Of a DNA stretch of 64,000 nt, positions 34,425 to 46,133 are shown one piece after another. The stretch comes from Dromiciops gliroides. Lineage: Eukaryota > Chordata > Mammalia > Microbiotheria > Microbiotheriidae. Position 1 is the first letter of the stretch. The number at the start of each line of letters is the position of its first letter. The notes beneath the pieces were generated by a model. It was not told where the DNA came from and made no database searches. It saw only the letters and a list, made by a program, of their open reading frames with translations. The position numbers and the translations under genes were made by a program. The stretch lies in assembly GCF_019393635.1 (NCBI RefSeq), contig NC_057863.1, positions 31,562,814-31,626,813 of the forward strand, in the 5' to 3' direction.

Positions 34425-34561
34425 GGCAGGGCAATAAGGGTTAAGTGACTTGTCCAGGGTCACACAGCTAGTAAGTGTCAAGTGTCTGAGGCCAGATTTG
34501 AACTCAGGTCCTCCTGAATCCAGGGCCAGTGCTTTATCCACTATGCCACCTAGCTGCCCCC
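34425..34561 (-). repeat. WSINE1-like SINE, B-type
   Basis: Antisense, at the right edge of the L1 segment; T-rich TTTG tail. Confidence 0.93.
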
Positions 34562-35012
34562 GAATTGGTTTTTTTTTCATAAAGGATAGGGAGACCCAGG
34601 CATATTTGTAGGCAACAAATAGAAAGGGAGAGATTGAAGATAAGTGAGAGGAAGGGAATAATCATTGGGGAAGGATCCTAGAACAGTTGGGAAGGGCTGG
34701 GATCATGGACAAAAGTAGAGAGGTTGGACCATCAAGGAAAACAAACTGTCCCAGAGATTGGAGCAGAGGAGAAGAGTATAAATGAATGAGTATAGGGACT
34801 TTGAGATGTGGACTAGGGGAGCTGAGAGAGCACCAGTGCATGGTCTTGATTTTCTCAGTAAGCAAAGAGATGGGCTCTTCTGCTGAGAAAACAGGGAATG
34901 GGGAAGGGATAGGGGGCACAGGGAAACAGCAAAAAGGGAAGGGGGAGGTGGCAGAAGAGCTACTTCCTCAAAGTAGACTTCTCTACCATTCAGTCAGGAA
35001 ATAATGACCATC
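34562..35012. other. intergenic, probable L2-related
   Basis: GAGCAGAGGAGAAGAGTATA and GGACCATCAAGG-type text is L2-internal-like but too decayed to place; no gene. Confidence 0.3.
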
Positions 35013-35305
35013 GGGGCAGCCAAGTGAAACAGTGTTTAGAGGGCCAGCAAGAGTTAAAAATCCGGTCTTGGGGGGCAGCTAGGTGACACAGTGGATAGAG
35101 CACCAGCCCTGGAGTCAGGAGTACCTGAGTTCAAATCCAGCCTCAGACACTAAACACTTACTAGCTGTGTGACCCTGGGCAAGTCACTTAACCCCAATTG
35201 CCTCACTAAAAAACAAAACAAAACAAAACAAAAAATCCGGTCTTGGGCCCAGGATCCTAGGAAGTCACTTAACCCTGATTGCCTCCAAAAAAAGAAAAAA
35301 GAAAA
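35013..35305 (+). repeat. older SINE split by a younger SINE
   Basis: 35013-35072 (GGGGCAGCCAAGTGAAACAG) and 35248-35305 (GGAAGTCACTTAACCCTGATTGCC plus A-rich tail) are halves of one sense copy. Confidence 0.7.
35073..35230 (+). repeat. WSINE1-like SINE, A-type, nested
   Basis: Sense; 17-bp perfect duplication AAAAATCCGGTCTTGGG at 35056-35072 and 35231-35247; (AAAAC)n tail. Confidence 0.96.
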
Positions 35306-35439
35306 AAGAAAAGAATGACAGTTGTCACGCAGCAAGGAGGGCCTAGTTGTAATTAGATAGCATGAATTTGTAGTAGGCCCAATCTACACAATCGCTTCCC
35401 TCCCCTCTCTAGAGACATCGTGTCCAAAGCCTCATGAAC

Positions 35440-35790
35440 CGCATTGTTTCAGAGAAACTTCCCCCACCCCTCCCAGTTCCTGATGTCCTAATTGGTGACT
35501 GTCCCTCCCAGGCCACTATTTCAGGAAAGTCTGAGTCTCCATTCTTCATTTCACTCTCCACTCTCTGGACTTCTCTTTTACAGCCTTGCCATTCTCCTGG
35601 GTGGGTTGTCTCCCATTAGGATGTAAGCTTAAGGGCAGAAACTCCCTTTGCTTTTTTTTTTTTTATTCGGAATAGAATTTTCTTTTCCAAAATATATGTA
35701 AAAACAAAATTTTAACATCAATTTTTGCATTTGTATGCCTAGAACTTAGCATTATGTCTGGCACTTAGTAAGTACTTACTGTTCTTTCAT
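35440..35790 (+). repeat. L2 3' end split by an L1 fragment
   Basis: L2 (AGGATGTAAGCTTAAGGGCAG at 35620; CTGGCACTTAGTAAGTACTTAC at 35759) is interrupted at 35655-35735 by a short reverse L1-like T-rich piece. Confidence 0.65.
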
Positions 35791-35851
35791 CCATCCATCC
35801 ATCCATCCATCCATCCATCCATCCATCCATCCATCCATCCATCCATCCATC
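35788..35851. repeat. (ATCC)15 microsatellite
   Basis: Uninterrupted ATCC units following the L2 end. Confidence 0.97.
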
Positions 35852-35910
35852 GTGAGATTTCTTTCAGAGAGGTTCAGCAGCATGAAGTTAGGAATAGAAA
35901 AGAGAGGGAG

Positions 35911-36082
35911 GGGGGAAGCTAGGTGGCACAGTAGATAAAGCATCGGCCCTGGATTCAGGAGGACCTGAGTTCAAATCCAGCCTCAGACACTTGACTCTTA
36001 CTAGCTGTGTGACCCTGGGCAAGTAATTTAACCCTCATTGCCCTGCAAAAAGAAAAAAGAAAAAAAAGAAAAGAAAAAAGAA
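35911..36082 (+). repeat. WSINE1-like SINE, sense, B-type
   Basis: GGGGGAAGCTAGGTGGCACAG to CATTGCCCTGC plus A/G-rich tail. Confidence 0.92.
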
Positions 36083-36104
36083 AAGAGACAAGGAGAGGAA
36101 GGAG

Positions 36105-36320
36105 CAAGCATTTATTTGGAGTCTATCATGTGCCAGGCACTGTTGCTATCTCATTTGATCCTCATAACAAGGAGTGAGGCTGCTGCTATTACAGCCATCT
36201 TACAGTTGAGGAAATTGAATGACTTTTCTAGGGTCACACAACTAGTAAGTGTCTGAAGCCATATTTGAATTAAGGTCCTGTACTTCATCCATTGTACTAC
36301 CAACTGCCTCTAAAGTAATT
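36105..36320 (-). repeat. MON1/MIR-like SINE
   Basis: ATCATGTGCCAGGCACTG, GATCCTCATAACAAGG, GGTCACACAACTAGTAAG on the + strand. Confidence 0.8.
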
Positions 36321-36499
36321 GTTACAAGGATTAGGGGACAGTCAAGTTTGATGGTTGATAGAATGCCTATACAGGGGCTGGAGTTCATAGTGAGACCAAG
36401 AATAGGCTTTGGAGCAGTGAAGATGGAAAGATTTGAAAGGGGGATATCAGAGTTAGGGATTATAGAACACTCATGGATCATTTGGTCAAGTTCAAGCAG

Positions 36500-37680
36500 T
36501 TAGGAAGTATTGGGTCTGTGCTAAATGCTGTCCTAGGTGTGGGTCACACAAAGGTCCAAATAGAACAGTGACTGCCTTGAGGAACCGACATTCTGCTGGG
36601 AGAGAACAGCATGTGCCTGTGTAAATATGTGCAAAACATATACAAAGTCAATCCAAGGGAATGTGAGGAGAAGGCACTGTTGGCTGGGGAGGATAGGCTT
36701 CATATAAAAGGTGGCTCTTGAGCTAGGCTTTGAAGGAAGCAAAGGCTTCTAAGAGATGGAGGTGAGAAGGAATTGTATTCTAGGCATTGGGCACTGTCAG
36801 TACAAAGCCATGGAGGTGGGAGATGGCAAGACCTCAAGGGTGGACACCCCTGTGGGTGACTGAAATTGAATGAAAATGTAGGTATTTACTATGTGCAAGG
36901 CACTGTGCTAAGTGCCCAAAGAAAAATATGGTCCCTGCTCTCAATGAGTTTATATTATAAGGAGGCAGTATGACTTTTAAATAACTGCAGATTCACTATG
37001 CCTGTCAGTAACTATGCAGATTCCCTATGTCTGCAGTGTAAATGAGAGGTAATCTCAGAGATAAGGCACTAGCAGTGAGGGTGGTGTTTGAGGAGGGCTA
37101 GGGCTGTGGCTGGTAAAGGTTTCTCGCCTTGTGGGATTTGAGCTGGGTCTTAACTGAGCTCAGGGAAACCAGGAGGCTGAGATGAGGAGGGAGAACATTC
37201 CAGACATGGGGGACAGCCAATAAAAAGGTGTAGAGATAGGATGGGGAGTATTGAATACAAGGAACAACAAGGACCTGGACAGCAGAATAGATGGAAGGGA
37301 GCAAGATTTAAGAAGATTAGAAAAGTAGGAAGGGATGAAGTTATGATGAGTTTTAAAAGCCAACATAGAGGATTTTATATTTGATCCTGGAGGTAATAGG
37401 GAGCCACTGAGGTTTAGGAGAGGTGATGACATTGTCAGACCTACACTTTAGGAAAATCACTTTGGCAGTTAAGTGGAAGATGGAACAAAATGAGGAAAGA
37501 CTTGAGGCAGGACATCCAATGGATCTGTTCAAGATTTCTGATGGATGCATGTCCCATTTGGCACAAGTCCTTTTCTGCTTCTGGCTTGCAATCTCTACAA
37601 AGATACTGGTCAAGAGTATCCCAGTGGGGTTGTGATTAAGTTTTGGATATCCCACCTGCATGAAGGAAATGCTCTCCTTA
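36500..37680 (-). mobile_element. L2 LINE, ORF2 C-terminal region and 3' end
   Basis: The best L2 coding trace in the window. Reverse frames read KCRSDNVITSPKPQWLPITS (37400-37450), then LAVPHVWNVLPPHLS-like text (near 37200), which correspond to the L2 reverse-transcriptase C-terminus. 36850-36960 is the L2 3' end of another copy or the same one. Frames are broken. Confidence 0.8.
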
Positions 37681-37689
37681 GCCAATAAA

Positions 37690-38125
37690 GAAGCTTCAGG
37701 GGTCTATTTGTGCTAGAATGACCCCAGAGAGTAGAAAATCAATTTGGTGTTTAATTAAGCTGCTACTAATCGAATTCACATAAAGGAATTGTGGTCACTG
37801 AAAACAATGTGCTGAGAGATTTGACAGTGCACAGTTGAATTACTCCAAAGGGCAGTCAAGCATTTGCCTGGTGACCTGGGGGTGAGGGGAACATGCCCTT
37901 TTTACACTTTCAGGAGTGGGGGAAGGGAGTAGCACTAGCCTGTGCTGGCTGAAAACTCTCCTTGGTCTGATATTGTGGATAACTGCCTATCTGCTTTGTT
38001 GAAGTTGTCTGGGCTTAGGGCAGCATCACAGGATATTGTGTGGCATAAAATGAACAACCTTGCTTTGCATTTGAGATGAGTTTAGTCCCATCTTAATTCC
38101 ATGATTTTAGATCTGGATTGAAAGG
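37690..38125. other. intergenic unique sequence
   Basis: No repeat or gene recognised. Confidence 0.4.
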
Positions 38126-38130
38126 TTAAC

Positions 38131-38284
38131 TTTCTTTTTTTCTTTTTTTTTTCTTTTTTTTTTCTTTTTTTTTTCTTTTTTGTGCGGCAAAGAGGTTAAG
38201 TGACTTGCCCAAGGTCATACAGCTAGTGTCAAGTATCTGAGGCTATATTTGAACTCAGGTCCTCCTGAGCCACTTAGCTGCCCT
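38131..38284 (-). repeat. decayed WSINE1-like SINE with internal deletion
   Basis: (TTTTTTTTC)n tail to 38180, then a body lacking the CCAGGGCCGGTGC block. GGTTAACTTTC / GGTTCACTTTC flank it. Confidence 0.85.
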
Positions 38285-39280
38285 AAGAGGTTCACTTTCA
38301 TGAGAAGCTTGGGAGTCAGGACCAGGTCTCAGTCAGAGAGACCCCCATTCATAAGACACTGGGAAGATTAGGTTCTCTCACCTCTTTTGCCTTTAGATCC
38401 CAACTCTCACCACAGAAGAAATGCCCACCTGACGGAGACAAAGGTCTGGTTTATTTTGTAGTCCTTGGGACACCTTTAGTCTGGCTAACCAAAGAATCAA
38501 GCCAACTGCTAAGGGGCCTCCAGAGACTCTCTGGGGTCCTCAGAACCCAGAGGTCATGTGGACACCCTGGGCCAGATCACCCTGGATGATGATAACTATG
38601 GCATAGCATTGGATCCTTTCAGAACCTCTGGCTCAGCTGGCCCCTGTAACAACAACCTGCTCTATTCAACTCTGTCAACCAACAGAGAAATCTGATGCCT
38701 GGTCAGGTTTTATAGCCTTGAAATGATTATGTCAATCCAGTTGGCAAAGAAAGAAGAGAGAGACTCAGAAGATTCCAATTCCAGTCCCATTCTATTCTGA
38801 TCTTGCTTGACCTGATGCAAATCACTTAATCTGGCTGAGTCTCAGTTTCCTTGTCTGGAAAACCAGAGACATAGATCAGGTGAGGTGTAAGGTTCTATCC
38901 AACTCTTACAGTCTTTGGGGCTGTAAAATCCATCTCCTCACCCCCACAATATTCCCTTCCAGCAGATAACCATGTGGATTCAGTGATAAGAGTTGATCCA
39001 CTCTAGGTATCAATCAGTACAGGAAGTACATTCCAGGGTAGGGTTTCGGAAGTGCCCTGCTCCAGACTGGCCTGTGGCCACCTCAATTGGCTCCAAAGTG
39101 CATCCTGTACACTGTCTAGGCAAGATGGCAATGGGTGGGGACTCAGAAATGTAATATCATACTTCTACCTGGCTGACACCAAAATTGCCCTCGGTCTTGG
39201 GAAAGAATGAAGAGTGCTGGGAAAAAGGGGAAGCCCAATCTCCCTTTTCTTCTCAGTGATGAGTTATAGATTCAGAGGGA
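38285..39280. other. intergenic; MIR-like SINE at about 38770-38930
   Basis: CTGACCTGATGCAAATCACTTAATC...TCAGTTTCCTTGTCTGG is a + strand MIR trace. The rest (38300-38760, 38940-39280) is unrecognised. Confidence 0.4.
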
Positions 39281-39284
39281 CTTA

Positions 39285-39690
39285 GGATAACAGATTCCAA
39301 ACTGGAAGGAACCTAAGAGTACAACCTCCCCCCACCCCCACTCCCATTTTATAGATGGGGAAACTGAGGCACAGAATGGTTTAGTAACTTTTCCAGCTAG
39401 AAAATCCAGTTCCTGCTCTCCAGGAGCTAGTAAATATCTAAGGTGTGAACTTAGTTCTCCCCAACTCCCAATTCTGCATCTCTATTCACTATGTCACACT
39501 CTAAATAGATTCATAGATTTAGAGGTGAAAAGGACATTTGAGGTTGTCTAGTTCAACTTCCTCTCCTGTAGGGGAAGTGACTTGCCCAAGATCCCAGAGG
39601 TGGAGGAACAAGGATTCAGAACCAAGCTCTCTAAATCCAAATCTAGTATTTTTCCCCACTGTATTCTGCTGCCTCCCTCTTCAAAGTCAA
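39285..39690 (-). repeat. two adjacent MIR-like SINE fragments
   Basis: ATGGGGAAACTGAGGCACAG (39355) and TAGGGGAAGTGACTTGCCC (39569) begin the cores of two reverse copies. Confidence 0.7.
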
Positions 39691-39879
39691 TGACAAAATA
39701 TCCCCGAGACAGTCCGTTAGAAAGTACAGCAATGCCTCTAAATGCAGAAGAAATGCCCACGAGCAGCATGTCTATGACCCTAGCACTCCTTTGATTTTTT
39801 TTTGTGCCAGCTTTTTGAATGAAGGTCTACCAGGCACAAATTCCAGCACCTTGGGCATTACTTATGCAATGACTACAAT

Positions 39880-40175
39880 ATGTAGTCAGTGGACATTTAT
39901 TAAGTGCCTACTATGTACCAGGCACTGGGCTACCTGCTGAGGATACAACAAAAGGCACAAGACAGTCCCTGACCTCAAAGGACTTCCAGTCTAATGGAAG
40001 AAACACCATGTAAACAGCTATATACAAAGAAGTCACATGTTGGATAAACTGGAAATAGTCAATAGAGGGAAGGCCCTGGAATTAAGGGGGATTGGCAGAG
40101 AATTCTTGTAGTAGGTAGAGTTTTAGCTAGGACTCCAAGGAAGCTAGCAGGCAGAGAGAAGGGAGAGTATTCCAG
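39880..40175 (-). repeat. L2 3' end
   Basis: TGGACATTTATTAAGTGCC, TACCAGGCACTGGGC, AAGACAGTCCCTGACCTC, GGAATTAAGGGGGATTGGC. Confidence 0.8.
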
Positions 40176-40219
40176 GTATGGTGAGCAAGCACCATGGGAG
40201 GAATATGGGAGCATCAATG

Positions 40220-40340
40220 GCCTGGTGGAATGGAAGGAGCTTTGACGCAGAGGACCTGGGCTCAAATCCTGCTGCTGACCTTTACTTCCTGTGTGATCTT
40301 TGGCAAATCATTTACCCTCCCTGGGCCTCAGATATAAAAA
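40220..40340 (+). repeat. MIR fragment
   Basis: GCTCAAATCCTGCTGCTGACC then TGTGTGATCTTTGGCAAATC. Confidence 0.6.
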
Positions 40341-40359
40341 CCTTTGAGGTTTTTGTTTT

Positions 40360-40640
40360 TTTAAAGCTAATAGCTAAGATTTACATAGTGCATACTCTGC
40401 GCCAGACGTTGTACTAAACACTTGACAAATATTATCTCATTTGATCTTCACAATCATCCTGAGGGGTAAGTGCTATTATTATTATTTCTATCTTACAGAT
40501 GAGGAAACTGAAGTAGACAGAGCTTATGTGACTTTCCCAGGATCACATGGAGAGAAAGTGCCTGGGGTAGGATTTGAACTCAGGTCCTCTAGACTTCCTG
40601 ACTTCCAGTGTTCCTTCCACTGAGCCACCTAACTGCTCCA
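40360..40640 (-). repeat. MON1/MIR-like SINE
   Basis: Full reverse copy: TGCGCCAGACGTTGTACTAA to TTCCACTGAGCCACCTAACTGC. Confidence 0.85.
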
Positions 40641-40869
40641 ATGCTCTCTGTCCTTCAGGAGATTATAATTTAATCGGATAAAGGAAGCATCTATCTATGG
40701 AAATAGTGATAAGCCCTCTATATATCACAGAAATTCAGAAAGAGAGATAATTTTGGATCTTAATAGTTAGGGGGCTTAAGGGAAAAGGAGATTTTGAGCC
40801 TTATATTGAAGAAAGAGTGAGATTTGGATAATCAGAAATGGGAGGGGAATAATTTACACTTTCCATTCT

Positions 40870-41050
40870 GGTAAGGCATGATTAAATGGACAGGGTGCTG
40901 AATCTGGAATCAAGAAGATCTGGATTCAAATCCATGGTCAAAAACTTGCTTGGCTATGTGACCATAACAGGTCACTTCATCTAAGTCTCAGTTTCATCAT
41001 TTATAAAATGAAGATATTGGACTTGAGGAATAAATCTATGATCCTATTTA
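40870..41050 (+). repeat. MIR-like SINE
   Basis: AATCAAGAAGATCTGGATTC...TCTCAGTTTCATCATTTATAAAATG. Confidence 0.7.
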
Positions 41051-41209
41051 CTTTGAAGTGGTCAATAAGGAGTCCAACCTTCATTTTCTGAAGCTTTGAG
41101 GTCCTAAAAATAGGTGTGCCTTGAAAACCATGCCCACTTGAATAGAAGTGGGGTTCTTTCCTTGTGGCCAAGGACAGGAAAATCCATGTAAAACCAAAAC
41201 AGGCATACT

Positions 41210-41790
41210 TGCTCCAATCTCACTTACCTCTATGCCTATTCATAAGCTTTTCCCCATGCCTGGATTGAACTCCCTCCTCACCTCCATATTATAGGATTGC
41301 TAGCTTCTTTCAAGACTCTCAGATCATGTCATTTCTTAGGGGGCAAACTTTATAGTTCCCCTTAGTGGTTAGTTTTCTTTCTCTCCTCCTCAGATTATGT
41401 TGTTTTCCTCTTCCTATAGAAAGTAAGCTCCTTGAAGGCTGGGAGTAATTTTTGGTTTTGTCATTGTAACCTATCCCCAAGACCTAATACAATGACTTGC
41501 CTGTGTTCATTCAGTTGTTTTCAGTTGTGTCCAGCTCTTCATGACCCCGTTTGGGAGTTTCGTGGCAAAGATGCTGGAATCGTTTGTCATTTCCTTCTCT
41601 GGCTCATTTTATACTTGAGGCAACTGAGGCAAACAGGGTTAAGTGACTTGCCAGGGTCACACAGCTAGTAAGTATGTGAGGCCAGATTTGAACTCAGGAA
41701 GATGGGTCTTCCTGACTCTAGGCCACCTAGCTGCCCAGACTTGTACATCGAAGGTGCTTACCACATGCTAGTTGGATTTGATTAGGTAAG
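41210..41790 (+). repeat. L2 3' end split by a MAR1-like SINE
   Basis: L2 text (GAAAGTAAGCTCCTTGAAGGC; CAATGACTTG) resumes at 41738 (GACTTGTACATCGAAGGTGC). Confidence 0.75.
41502..41736 (-). repeat. MAR1-like SINE (RTE tail) in L2
   Basis: Reverse copy: TTCAGTTGTGTCCAGCTC, CATGACCCCGTTTGGGAG to GGCCACCTAGCTGCCC. Confidence 0.88.
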
Positions 41791-41799
41791 TAAACCGCT

Positions 41800-44660
41800 G
41801 AACATCATTCGAGGTTGTAATGTAAAGCACTGGATACTAAACAACTATTTAAAATACATTTGGATTAACCAACGTACCCCCTTTTCAGCTTTGTAGATGA
41901 CACACTGCACAATAGATCAGATTTGATTGATGCCTTCTTTTTACCCAACTGCCCTTGATTTTGTTTTTAAATTAGGGATGGCTTTCTAAGGAGGAAAGAA
42001 GAAAAAGATGTTCAGAAGTGGAGATGATGCGAAAATAAAATAAAAATCAAAACCATCAAGAAAAATTAAGAATATGAAAATAACAAACATATTTTAGTAC
42101 TCATAATACGAGAGATATGTTTTTCAGGATCCTAAAGTTGGTCATTTGGAATAATAGTTTAATATGGAGTACTTAATCACATAACCTCCCACTGCTCTAA
42201 GGAACTCAAAGACTACAAATTGCAGAGAAGAAGTACAGACTGGCATTGATAGAGGGAACCTTACAGCCAGGAAGTTCCTTTTACTAGTGCAATCCCTACC
42301 TTTGTCCCTATCATGGAGTATAATGCTAGATTCTGATCATGGTGGAAGGTGACATTTAGTCACTGGTAGATAAAGCTGGCGCCCCAAGCAGGCAAAATCC
42401 CTTGTGCATACTCCTATGACTAGGCTCTTCTTGACCAATCCTCTCTTGTCCTACATATAACTTTTTCTTTTTCAAAAAAAAATTTCACTTTCTTTTCTGA
42501 AAATGGTGTAATAGAATATTTATTTTATTTGTTTTGAAATTAATAAAATATGTAGAAAAAGTGGCACAAACTTATCCCAGAGAGTAAGTGACTAGGCAGC
42601 ATGAAGAGAATATTACATAGAGCTTTATTTGACAAGCTGAATTATTTTAAAAATCAACAGAGTGTCTGAAGGAATTCCAGAGTAGTAATTTCAGGATCGT
42701 TCACATTTATATGAGTCTTTAATGATCCCAGGTGGTTTCTGTTAAGACTACCCTGCCTATGTAAAGAAAATTTATGAGAAATTTAAGCCTTCTGCTTTTG
42801 GTAACCAAGACACACTCATTTCTCATCGAGGCCAATTCTTTTGGATTTAAAAATTCTGCCCTCTGAAACTCCAGACACTATTTGACTTCATTGATAGTCC
42901 CTATTTCCCTGGACTGTCAATCAAAGAAATGTGTTGATTAACTACATACTCCAATTAACTGATGGCTGCCTTGGTTTGGAAAGAAGCCTAAATGGATGAT
43001 AGGTGGGTTCTGTTCCATTAATGGATAAAACCTTTTTTGTTTTCCTAAAGAAGTTTCATATTTCTCTTGGCTGAGACCCAAATAAACCTGCTCCAGAGCC
43101 TGAAGGTCAATGAGATCTTAATAGATCACTTATTTATAAAAGAAAGTACACATATCAGTTCAGGTTTCATACAGGTGCCCAAACATTAAAATTGTTTCTT
43201 GGGGGCCGAGGGGACCCGGAAACACACTTGGAAAGAACTGATGCTGAAATAGACAGATTGGGCTGTACTCCTTGTTTGCTAACGAAGCAGAGTGGAGGCG
43301 ACTGAGTTTTTAGCCCCCAGCATTTTTCTTGATAAATGCATTCTGGTTTTTATTTGCACCAAACAACTCTGTGTCTCTCACTACCAGAATCCCTGGAGAC
43401 TCTGAGACTCAAGTTATGAAATCTGTGGGTGCAGTCTTTAAGCGATAAGCAAATTGTATTTTCCATTGTTCCCTGGGAGGCGATATAAAGTTCATTTCAA
43501 CGCTTTGGCTAGATTTTTAGGACTGTGGTAAGAAATCATTCATTTCTGGTTAGTTCTTCTGGATAAAACTTTCTAAATTTACCCAGGTCTGTCCTTTGAA
43601 ATTGTATGTTTTGTGCCTCGGCCTTCAGCAACTTAGGGTCACCTCCTCATTACAATGAGCTAATGGAATAATAAGGGATTAGAAGCTGTGCTTTCTTTTA
43701 TGCCTCCAACAGTTATCTGGAAGAAGGCTATGTCTTCAATCACTGGATCATTTGCTTTATTGGAGATGGGGTCTGAGAGAGCCTCACATTCAGTGCTTTT
43801 TGGTTTGCCGAAGGGACTCAGAAACACAATCTCTCCTGACACTGAGGTCAGGTTCATTTGCTTCTAATTCCAGCTCTACCAGACTCCATGGTTGTTTGGC
43901 AGGAATAACCTGAACTCTGTTGGCCTCAATTTTTTCTTTTAGCAAAATAGGAGAAAGCTTGTCCCTGCTAGGAATACATTGACCCTGCTGTTGGGTGATA
44001 GACAGAATGTCTGCAAAGCTCTCTGAGTTGTTTGGTTGAAAGGAACAACTCTGCCAGTGCAAAGTACAGCACGAGTAAGGCAATGTCCCCGTAGACTTTA
44101 GGTTGGGCAGCTCACAGTCTGGTGGTATCACAAGGCCAGATCTCGTGCCTGATACGGTTATTGTGCAGGAAAGTATGTAGACTGGAGAAAACAAACCGAT
44201 TCTCTTAGGAAACTGTTGGGGGCGGGATTAAAAGAGGGAATGGTGATGACAATGTCAAAAAGAGAAGGAAAGAGAAGCACCCACATCCAAAGAAAAGGAA
44301 ACAGACTAATTCAAAAGTAAAACTAGGCTGTTCTCTGAAAAGAAAGTTCTAAGAACACACGTTAGAATGGAAGTGATAGCCCCAGCCTGGGGGAAACTTT
44401 AACAGACGTTTTCTCAGTAAAGTCAGTTCTATAACATGACCTTTCCCCTTCCTTATCCTCCCCCTCATCTCTTGTCTCTCTTGTTTTTTGCCTCCCTTCC
44501 TCCCTCCCTCTTTCACTTTCCATTTCATAGAGATCGAGGTTAAAATTAACTTTCTTTTGTCACAATCATATCAACTAGAAACAGGAATGCTTTCTGTCAT
44601 TCCTGTAGACAGCAGGCAGAGGGAACTGGTTAATTGTTTCCTTGGTATCTAATTCTTGGA
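41800..44660. other. repeat-poor intergenic block
   Basis: About 2.9 kb with almost no recognisable SINE or LINE (one MIR3/Ther-like trace at 42230-42320), against a window where most kilobases carry several. It holds an antisense open-frame pair (43660-44194). Possibly conserved regulatory DNA or simply not retrotargeted. Confidence 0.45.
43660..44194 (-). pseudogene. unidentified antisense open-frame pair, possible gene relic
   Basis: Two reverse frames, 134 codons (44194-43790) and 65 codons (43857-43660), overlap by 68 bases and together could reflect one frame with a single shift. No repeat or simple sequence explains them and composition is protein-like. A splice-acceptor-like GTTTGTTTTCTCCAG lies just before the first ATG on that strand. 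I recognise no family. Chance is quite possible. Confidence 0.2.
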
Positions 44661-44664
44661 AACA

Positions 44665-44890
44665 CTAGGGGTAGAGAGTGTTGGACTTGGAGTGAGGAAC
44701 ACCTGAGTTCAAATTCTGCTCCAGACTTATTCAGCATGTAGCTTAAGTTTTCTCATTTTTAAAACAGGGGTAATACACTTCTAGTACCTACTTCTCAGGG
44801 TTGTTGTGAGATTCAAAGGATGTAACATACATATAGAAAATGCTTTGATAATCTTAAGGCACTATATAAATGTATATTATTAGTATGCAA
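44665..44890 (+). repeat. MON1/MIR-like SINE
   Basis: ACCTGAGTTCAAATTCTGC...CTCAGGGTTGTTGTGAGATTC...TAAGGCACTATATAAATG. Confidence 0.82.
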
Positions 44891-44989
44891 TAATGTACAG
44901 AAAATGCTTTGGAAACCATAAAGTACTATAGAACGGTGAAGCATTCTTGTTACTGTCGTCCCATTTGAGGCATTAAAAATGGAAGTAGG

Positions 44990-45142
44990 GACTTGTTATA
45001 GTCATTTGCATGTTGTCTCCTCTCAGACTTGGGAGCTCCTTGAGAATAGGGACTTTCTTTGCTTTCTTTGTTTCCCTAATGCTTGGCACAGTGCTTGACA
45101 CACAGTAAGTGCTTCATAAATGTTTGTTGCCTTGATTGAAGC
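44990..45142 (+). repeat. L2 3' end
   Basis: GGGAGCTCCTTGAGAATAGG, CTTGGCACAGTGCTTGACAC, AAATGTTTGTTGCCTTGATTG. Confidence 0.85.
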
Positions 45143-46116
45143 TAATCCATTTGGTAACCATATCTGAAGAAGGTATCACCAAGATGGGGTATTACCTTCC
45201 CAAGGACAGCGAACATCGCAGGCAGGGTGATTCAGCTTAATATGACATCAGAAATGCAATGCACATGAGAAAAAAAAAGGCAAGTAAGAAGAGGGAATGT
45301 AGAGTGAGGAAAGGGTTAAAGAGCAGTGAATAAATGGGGACAAGGAACAAGGTTGAAAGTTAGTTACAAGGAAGAGAAGAGCTGGACAGGGACATGCTTA
45401 GTGGAAATTCTTGGAACTGAGAGACTGAGAAACATTTCAATTTCAGCAAACAGCTTTTAAAAACATGTAAGGGAGGAGATTGACCAGGGGACTTCCCTCT
45501 ACCCCCCTTTCTCATCACTTTGAACATATCTCTCTCTCTAGAGGGTATGGATGTGTGGACATGTGTCTTAAGCACCTTGCTAAGAGGACAATTGGTCCTG
45601 GGGATCTTATTAGCCATCAGAGCCTGGGACTGCTCCCAAAGTGACTGGCTGTCTGGTGCTTGGAAGATCACAGCATTATCTTAAGAGTTGCCTCTTGCCC
45701 AACCTATAAAGGAGAGTGACAGACTACTCAGCTCCTTTCAGTCCTTTTTTTGGGCTTTTTCAGGAATTTTACTCCCCAGGGTGCAATGTTGGGTAGGAGG
45801 CACATTTCTCCCTTCTTTCCCCCTTATGAGCAGTGGGTGACTTGCCAACATCAAAACTTGCTTTTCCCATACCAAGAGCTTGGCCATGGATGGATTTCCT
45901 CGGGAAGCACTTGGCTAAGTTCAATACATTATTCTGAACCTCAACTGAGGGTGTGCTGGAGCCAATTCTACCTGGCTCTCTTGTTAACTTTTCAGAGTGA
46001 GCATTTACACCTTGGAGACCAGCAAATGCTAGTAATCAGGGCTTGATTTACTCTTTTGTTAATTGTCTAAAGTCAAAAAAGTGATGGAGACAATATTAAT
46101 AATGCAGATTAAATTC
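45143..46116. other. intergenic unique sequence
   Basis: Frames of 98-103 codons at 45360-46046 have no recognised motif. Confidence 0.4.
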
Positions 46117-46133
46117 AAAAGTATATTGCACAG

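Noticed and set aside
37098..37685. Host gene on the reverse strand (WLPITSRIKYKIL frame)
   Set aside because: The motif belongs to the L2 reverse-transcriptase C-terminus; frames are broken and continue into the L2 3' end.
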